Assembly: GCA_903921455.1 (NCBI GenBank)
Contig: CAIXPZ010000052.1
Location: 1 to 11,994 of the forward strand
DNA from: an uncultured Verrucomicrobia subdivision 3 bacterium
GTDB taxonomy: Bacteria; Verrucomicrobiota; Verrucomicrobiae; Limisphaerales; UBA11358
Direction of reading: 5' to 3'
Length of the DNA: 11,994 nucleotides
The notes under the pieces are model-generated. The model made no database searches, had not been told where the DNA came from, and was given only the letters and a program-made list of their open reading frames with translations. Of this stretch, positions 7,686-11,994 are shown piece by piece. Every line of letters begins with the position of its first letter. Position 1 is the first letter of the stretch. Both the position numbers and the translations under genes were made by a program.

Positions 7686-7701
7686 GAAAAGCTATTCGCC
7701 C

Positions 7702-8337
7702 CTATTCGACGTGCAAGATGCCGCGCTCCAACGCCGCACGGGTGGCTTCGGTGCGACCGCTCACTTCCAGCTTTTGCATTATATTCTTAAAATGCCATTT
7801 CACCGTGGTTTTCGCGCACCCCAGCACGTTAGCAATCTCGCGCGTGCTCAATCCTTTGCTCACCAACTCTAGCACCTCCAGTTCGCGTGCCGTCAACTCG
7901 TTGGCGGGCACGCGCGCCGTCAGGAGCGCCGCCAACTCTGGCGGCAGAAAACGCTCGCCGCCATGCACCGTGCGCATGGCGCGTAACAATTCTTCGCGTT
8001 GCGTCGCCTTTGGCAGGTAGCCGGCGGCTCCTGCCGCGAGGGCGCGGTGAACATCCTCCTCCTTCTCTTCAATGGAAAGCATCAGCACGCGGGCTGGGGG
8101 AAATTCCTTGAGCAGGGCCCGGGTCACAGCCACGCCGTCGCGACCGGGCATGTGATAATCCATGAGCACGAGGTCAGGCATGACCCGCCGGAATACCTCA
8201 ATCGCCTCAGTGCCGTTGCCAGCCTCGCCCACCACTTTGAAATCCGGCTCGCGGTTTAGCGCGCGGGCCAATCCAAGCCGGACGAAGAAGTGATCGTCCA
8301 CCAGCAAGACGCGGATTTTGGAAGTTGCAGATTTCAT
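7702..8337 (-). CDS. NarL/LuxR-family two-component response regulator
   Basis: This 211-residue cytoplasmic regulator has a complete receiver domain (about 8-124): the acidic pair D14-D15 in VLLVDDH, the phospho-acceptor D60 in LVLMDYHMPGRDG, S88 in VLMLS and K110 in GYLPKA, so all key residues are present. A LuxR-type HTH follows (about 147-205): ELTARELEVLELVSKGLSTR, then EIANVLGCAKTTVKWHFKNI and QKLEVSGRTEA. This is the usual length and layout of NarL/DegU-like proteins. Its ATG overlaps the stop of the histidine kinase gene as ATGA (8334-8337). There is no separate ribosome-binding site, which points to translational coupling. The kinase is therefore its very probable partner. Targets are unknown; the pseudopilin and secreted-protein genes immediately downstream are candidates. 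Confidence 0.95.
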   Translation of the reverse strand: MKSATSKIRVLLVDDHFFVRLGLARALNREPDFKVVGEAGNGTEAIEVFRRVMPDLVLMDYHMPGRDGVAVTRALLKEFPPARVLMLSIEEKEEDVHRALAAGAAGYLPKATQREELLRAMRTVHGGERFLPPELAALLTARVPANELTARELEVLELVSKGLSTREIANVLGCAKTTVKWHFKNIMQKLEVSGRTEATRAALERGILHVE

Positions 8338-10430
8338 GCAATTTCAACGGTGACTTCGATCTTGGTGCCCTGCCCAGGTTGGCTGTTAAGATCAAATGTG
8401 GCCACCAACTTATTTGCCCGCTCCCGCATTCCCAGCAGGCCAAAATGCATTTCTCCATCGCCCAAAAAAGAACTCCCTTGGAACCCGCAGCCGTCGTCCT
8501 GCACACGCAGGCGCACGCTGCGGGCCTCAAAATCAAGCGTCACATTGCAATGCCGCGCGCGGCTGTGCTTGAGAGAGTTTGTCACGGCCTCCTGGGCAAT
8601 GCGAAACAAGCCATGTTCCAAAACACCGGACAGACGACGGGGCGCGCCGCTCACTTGCAGCCCGACCCGCGTCAAACTTGATTTCTGCAACGAGGACACA
8701 AGATCCTTGAGTGCTGCCACGAGTCCGCCACGCTCCAGCGCGGGTGAACGCAAATCCCAAATTGTCTGGCGTGTTTCGGCCAGGGTGTGCCGAATCATCT
8801 GGCGGGAAAGCCCGACGGATTTGCGCGCCTCCGCTGGCGACTGTTCCAGATTCAACTCGGTGGTCTCCAGTTCCAGATTGATGCCTGCGAGCTGCTGCTG
8901 GACGGTATCGTGAAATTCCCGCGCGATGCGGGAACGCTCCTGTGCCACGGCGTGCTTCTCCCGTTGACTGGCGATCAAAGTGGATTGACGCGCCACTTGA
9001 CGACGCAGCAACGCCGCCCAACCAACCGCCAGCAAACACAGAAGCAGGATGACACCGCACAAAATAAAGACGCGTTCCACCGTCCACCTTGGTGGTCGTT
9101 GGAGAATTTCCACATCGTCAGGTGAAGGCAGCCAGAGTTGAAAGGCGAATGGCTGCGGCAAGTTTTCTGGCAGCGGCATTCGTTTGATCACGCAGAGGCC
9201 CCTCAGTCGGAGAAGCGTGCCACGTTCCAGTTTGGGCAATTGCACTCCGCCGTCATGAAACAAGCGCGCCAGGAAAGTCACTCCCTGATTTTCCATAACC
9301 AGCGAGTCTTCGGAAATACTCGTTTGCTGGCCCACTAGCCTGCCTTCGACCCGTATTGTTCCGCCGTGGGAAAACTCATTCACTTCACGGACTGTTTGTT
9401 TCCATGACGGAGGAAGCGTTCCCGTTTTTTCCGCGCGGAAGTAGGCATCTGTGAGCAAAGCCCGCCCATCGAAAGTATCGAACCGGCCAACCACATCCAC
9501 AAAACCGCCCGGGGCCAGCTTTCCGTGGAGGCTCGTTTGCACCCAAATAATGGCTTTATCCTCCATGAGCACAAAGAAACCCAGCCCGGGCCGGACAAAC
9601 AGCACCTGGCCGTAGATCCGCACCACTGGATTCTCCCAAGTCGTGAATCGGAAAAGCTGGAGATAATTCTCACGAGGCAGCTTGAACAAATCGTCCAATG
9701 CATCCGGTGCCACCTCGACCATTTCCAAGGAAGGTGTGCAAAGAACCGTTCCCACATTTTGGATCATACCATCTGTCCGTGACTGCCTGCGCGAAACCGC
9801 ACCGCGCACCCTCACCGGCAGGTCACGCAGGTATCCTGGCAACACCCAGTTTTGCGGCCAGCGCGGAATGGCTGCCTGCACCGCGACTCCATCTGAAAGC
9901 AAGTCGACAATGATTCCGTCATGCGCTCTCGCCACCTTCGTCACCTTCCCACTCACGCTGACCCACTGGCCGCCATAACGATCCTCGTCAAGCGAAGCTG
10001 CGGATACGTTCTTGGGTTGCGGCCATTGACCTTGGCCAACCGCGCGAATCACCGCTTTCGCCCCGTCGCGTCCGACAACCATCGAACCGTTTCGCCCCAA
10101 CGCCGTGAATCCTTCCACCAAAACAAACGCCCCAGCATGCAAGCTCCGATCCAAGTTATCTAGGTAAATTGCCCCGGTGGCGTCTTGAAAGAAACTGAGA
10201 TCCCAATCATGGAAGGTGAGCACGCCCTGAAGCCGCACCGGATAGCCCCGCGCCGCTTCCTCCGGGCTTAACTTGTTCACCTGCTGCACCGTGGTCAGTG
10301 CGAACAATGCCGGGTTTCCCGAGTTGGTTAATCCGGCCAAAGGAGCCGCAGTAGTTGCAACCTGAGCGACAGCGGTTGTCATGCCGCACAGACCAATCGC
10401 CAGCGCAAATGTGGCGAGTATTTTATTCAT
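8334..10430 (-). CDS. Membrane sensor histidine kinase, HisKA_3 type, with OB-fold-like extracytoplasmic repeats
   Basis: This 698-residue kinase is read from ATG 10430, where a signal sequence (MNKILATFALAIGLCGMTTA, then VAQ) begins; an upstream in-frame extension to 10598 lies inside the esterase gene and is rejected. Residues about 60-445 are extracytoplasmic and read as four OB-fold-like units, for example PVRLQGVLTFHDWDLSFFQD with ATGAIYLD, and VVRIYGQVLFVRPGLGFFVL. One membrane segment (about 452-475, VFILCGVILLLCLLAVGWAA) leads into a charged coiled linker. The dimerization domain carries REFHDTVQQQL with phospho-acceptor H507, of the HDxxxQ class (NarX/DesK/DegS group). The ATPase domain has an N box EAVTNSLKHS (N618), a G1 box DDGCGF (645-650) and a G2 box HFGLLGMRERA, so it looks catalytically intact. 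Its start overlaps the esterase stop (ATGA, 10427-10430), and its stop overlaps the response-regulator start. The ligand is unknown; a glycan or acyl product is inferred from the neighbours. Confidence 0.94.
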   Translation of the reverse strand: MNKILATFALAIGLCGMTTAVAQVATTAAPLAGLTNSGNPALFALTTVQQVNKLSPEEAARGYPVRLQGVLTFHDWDLSFFQDATGAIYLDNLDRSLHAGAFVLVEGFTALGRNGSMVVGRDGAKAVIRAVGQGQWPQPKNVSAASLDEDRYGGQWVSVSGKVTKVARAHDGIIVDLLSDGVAVQAAIPRWPQNWVLPGYLRDLPVRVRGAVSRRQSRTDGMIQNVGTVLCTPSLEMVEVAPDALDDLFKLPRENYLQLFRFTTWENPVVRIYGQVLFVRPGLGFFVLMEDKAIIWVQTSLHGKLAPGGFVDVVGRFDTFDGRALLTDAYFRAEKTGTLPPSWKQTVREVNEFSHGGTIRVEGRLVGQQTSISEDSLVMENQGVTFLARLFHDGGVQLPKLERGTLLRLRGLCVIKRMPLPENLPQPFAFQLWLPSPDDVEILQRPPRWTVERVFILCGVILLLCLLAVGWAALLRRQVARQSTLIASQREKHAVAQERSRIAREFHDTVQQQLAGINLELETTELNLEQSPAEARKSVGLSRQMIRHTLAETRQTIWDLRSPALERGGLVAALKDLVSSLQKSSLTRVGLQVSGAPRRLSGVLEHGLFRIAQEAVTNSLKHSRARHCNVTLDFEARSVRLRVQDDGCGFQGSSFLGDGEMHFGLLGMRERANKLVATFDLNSQPGQGTKIEVTVEIA

Positions 10431-11989
10431 TTCTGCTTTTCCGGGGCCTGCATCGTCGGCTTCGGTTTGGTGATCATTCCAAAGTCGTCCGTGCGAAAGG
10501 GCGTCACCGGCAGGCCATCGTTGGAGTAGAGGTTGCACACCGGGTTGTCGCCCCAAGCGTAACGGACGGCGATAGGCGACGCGACGGCATCGCTCCACAC
10601 TTCGACTTTGTTAACGCTGACAATTTTTCCCGTGGCCCAGTGCCAGATTTTGTCCGCGCCGCAGACCGCAAAGCCTTTCGCTTCCTCGACTCCAAACGGT
10701 CGCAGCTTGCTGCCAAAACAATCAATGGTCACGGTGGCTTGGTTGCTGTTAATGGTGAGACTCTGAAATTGAGGGCTGCGGAACGGCAGTTTCATTCCGT
10801 AATCTTTGACCAACGCCCAGCGCACTAGCCGGGCGGCAACATCATGTTTGTTGCGTGGGTGAATGTCCTTTCCCTCGCCGAGATCAATGATGACGGCCTG
10901 GCCGGTATTGGTCAGTTGCAGCGCCTTGGTCTGCGCCTCGCGCAGTTCGGCCCACGCGCTGTCCTTGGGGGTCGCAGATTGCGCGCTGAAATTGGCGAGT
11001 TGCACCCAATAGAACGGGAAGTCGCCCTGTCCCCATTCATTGCGCCATTGCTCGATCAGAAACGGAAAGAGACTGGCGTATTCATACCCGCGCCCAGCAT
11101 TGGCTTCACCCTGATACCAAATGACGCCCTTGATGCCAAACCCGATGATGGGATGCAGCACACCGGCAAAAATATTACCGGGACGTTGATTGGCGGTGAG
11201 ATAGTTTTGCGGCTGCCACGGCGGATTGGTGGTTCCGGCTTTGATGCAATCGGCCTGCCACTGGGCCATCAACCGATCCAACTCCGCTTTGCCTTGATCC
11301 GGCAGCAACTCCGCCTCGCGCTTTGCGGCGCCGGCGATGAGTTGCTTAAAGCGCGGATCGTTTTCCAGCGCCGAACGCCGGACCCACGCTTCCGCCGCCG
11401 AACCGCCCCAGGCATTGTTGATCAATCCCACCGGCACGTGGAGAATCTCGTGCAGGCGACGGCCAAACAGGAAACCGACGGCGCTGAAATTGCGCGCGGT
11501 TTCGGGCGTGGACGCCTGCCACCAACCTTTGAAATCGTCCTGAATTTCCTGTGTGCCCATGAGCGGCATGTTGATGAGCCGGATGTCGGGAAGATTGGCG
11601 GCGACGGCTTCCAAATCGCCGTCATAACTCTGATTGAGCTTGAAGCCCATGTTCGACTGGCCGGAGCAAACCCACACTTCGCCAATTAGCACATCGCGGA
11701 TCTCGCGCTTGCTTGAGCCGACGATGGTGAGCGTCTGCGGCGTGGCGTTGGCGGACAACGGTGCGAGTTTCACCGTCCACTTACCGTCGCTGCCGGCTTT
11801 CGTGGACAGAGTTTGACCCGCGAAGGATACGGTGACTTCCGTGCCGGGCGTGTCCCAGCCCCAGACGGTATTGGACTGCTTTTGTTGGAGAACCATGTGA
11901 TCACCGAAGATGCCGGGCATTTTAAGTTCCGCCCGCAGCGGCGAAACCAGCAGCAGGCTGAAGGTGATGAGAAGAGCAATTTTTTTCAT
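10427..11989 (-). CDS. Sialate O-acetylesterase family (SASA/SGNH) secreted esterase
   Basis: This protein has 520 residues, complete, from ATG 11989, only 5 bp from the right edge, so its promoter and ribosome-binding site lie outside. Residues 1-20 (KKIALLITFSLLLVSPLRA) are a signal peptide. An N-terminal beta-sandwich follows (LKMPGIFGDHMVLQQKQSNT, then VWGWDTPGTEVTVSFAGQ), typical of this family. The SGNH block I is EVWVCSGQSNMGF with nucleophile S112. GLINNAWGGSAAEAWV, VIWYQGEANAGRGYEY and the late DIHPRNKHDVAARL (H377, acid-histidine block) are the other family signatures. The length is normal for verrucomicrobial and bacteroidal members. The family removes O-acetyl groups from sialic acids or from plant polysaccharides such as xylan, so the substrate cannot be fixed from sequence. 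The gene precedes the sensor kinase with an ATGA overlap, which ties glycan deacetylation to signalling. The stop codon is preceded by a Lys/Pro-rich tail without a recognisable anchor. Confidence 0.94.
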   Translation of the reverse strand: MKKIALLITFSLLLVSPLRAELKMPGIFGDHMVLQQKQSNTVWGWDTPGTEVTVSFAGQTLSTKAGSDGKWTVKLAPLSANATPQTLTIVGSSKREIRDVLIGEVWVCSGQSNMGFKLNQSYDGDLEAVAANLPDIRLINMPLMGTQEIQDDFKGWWQASTPETARNFSAVGFLFGRRLHEILHVPVGLINNAWGGSAAEAWVRRSALENDPRFKQLIAGAAKREAELLPDQGKAELDRLMAQWQADCIKAGTTNPPWQPQNYLTANQRPGNIFAGVLHPIIGFGIKGVIWYQGEANAGRGYEYASLFPFLIEQWRNEWGQGDFPFYWVQLANFSAQSATPKDSAWAELREAQTKALQLTNTGQAVIIDLGEGKDIHPRNKHDVAARLVRWALVKDYGMKLPFRSPQFQSLTINSNQATVTIDCFGSKLRPFGVEEAKGFAVCGADKIWHWATGKIVSVNKVEVWSDAVASPIAVRYAWGDNPVCNLYSNDGLPVTPFRTDDFGMITKPKPTMQAPEKQK

Positions 11990-11994
11990 GTGGG

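Noticed and set aside
10431..10598. N-terminal extension of the histidine kinase by 56 residues
   Set aside because: The extension lies within the esterase coding region, is Arg/Gly/Leu-rich and would bury the signal peptide; the ATG at 10430 forms an ATGA overlap.
10844..11689. 281-codon plus-strand open frame
   Set aside because: It lies opposite the esterase gene, which carries clear SGNH motifs; its product is Arg/Pro/Leu-rich with no recognisable motif.

Overview
The window looks like a chromosome segment from a Verrucomicrobiota bacterium, probably of the soil or freshwater subdivision 3 type (Pedosphaera/Limisphaera-like). The evidence is a pseudopilin with the [20 protein letters not shown] leader and an H-X9-DG tail, a secreted beta-helix protein with MBG-type repeats, short C-terminal modules ending in aromatic residues and SP/IP, and a sialate O-acetylesterase of the SASA family. 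This placement is inference from protein style, not from a marker gene.

Layout. Positions 1-679 (minus) hold the N-terminal 226 residues of a secreted ThuA-like protein that runs off the left edge. It is divergent from an AraC-family regulator (744-1760, plus). The 64 bp between their start codons contain a perfect GTCGTT-N7-AACGAC inverted repeat. Positions 1761-2131 hold no intact gene. They contain what looks like the two ends of a collapsed secreted-protein gene on the minus strand: a ribosome-binding site and signal peptide ending in a stop, then a protein-like C-terminal tail in another frame.

Everything from 2132 to 11989 is on the minus strand. In order of transcription it is: a sialate O-acetylesterase (11989-10427); a membrane sensor histidine kinase (10430-8334); a NarL/LuxR-type response regulator (8337-7702); an H-X9-DG pseudopilin (7626-6907); a two-domain secreted beta-sandwich protein (6811-5216); a hairpin terminator (5158-5200); and a large secreted beta-helix/MBG protein (4996-2132).

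How they may work together. The first three genes are joined by two ATGA stop/start overlaps, so esterase, sensor and regulator are very probably translated as a unit. The sensor has a roughly 430-residue extracytoplasmic part that reads as about four OB-fold-like repeats. A reasonable hypothesis is that the esterase deacetylates an external glycan, the kinase senses a product or the substrate, and the regulator controls the surface and secreted genes just downstream. The sequence shows the coupling and the domain order; the ligand and the regulon are inference. No RNA genes, CRISPR arrays or insertion sequences were seen.
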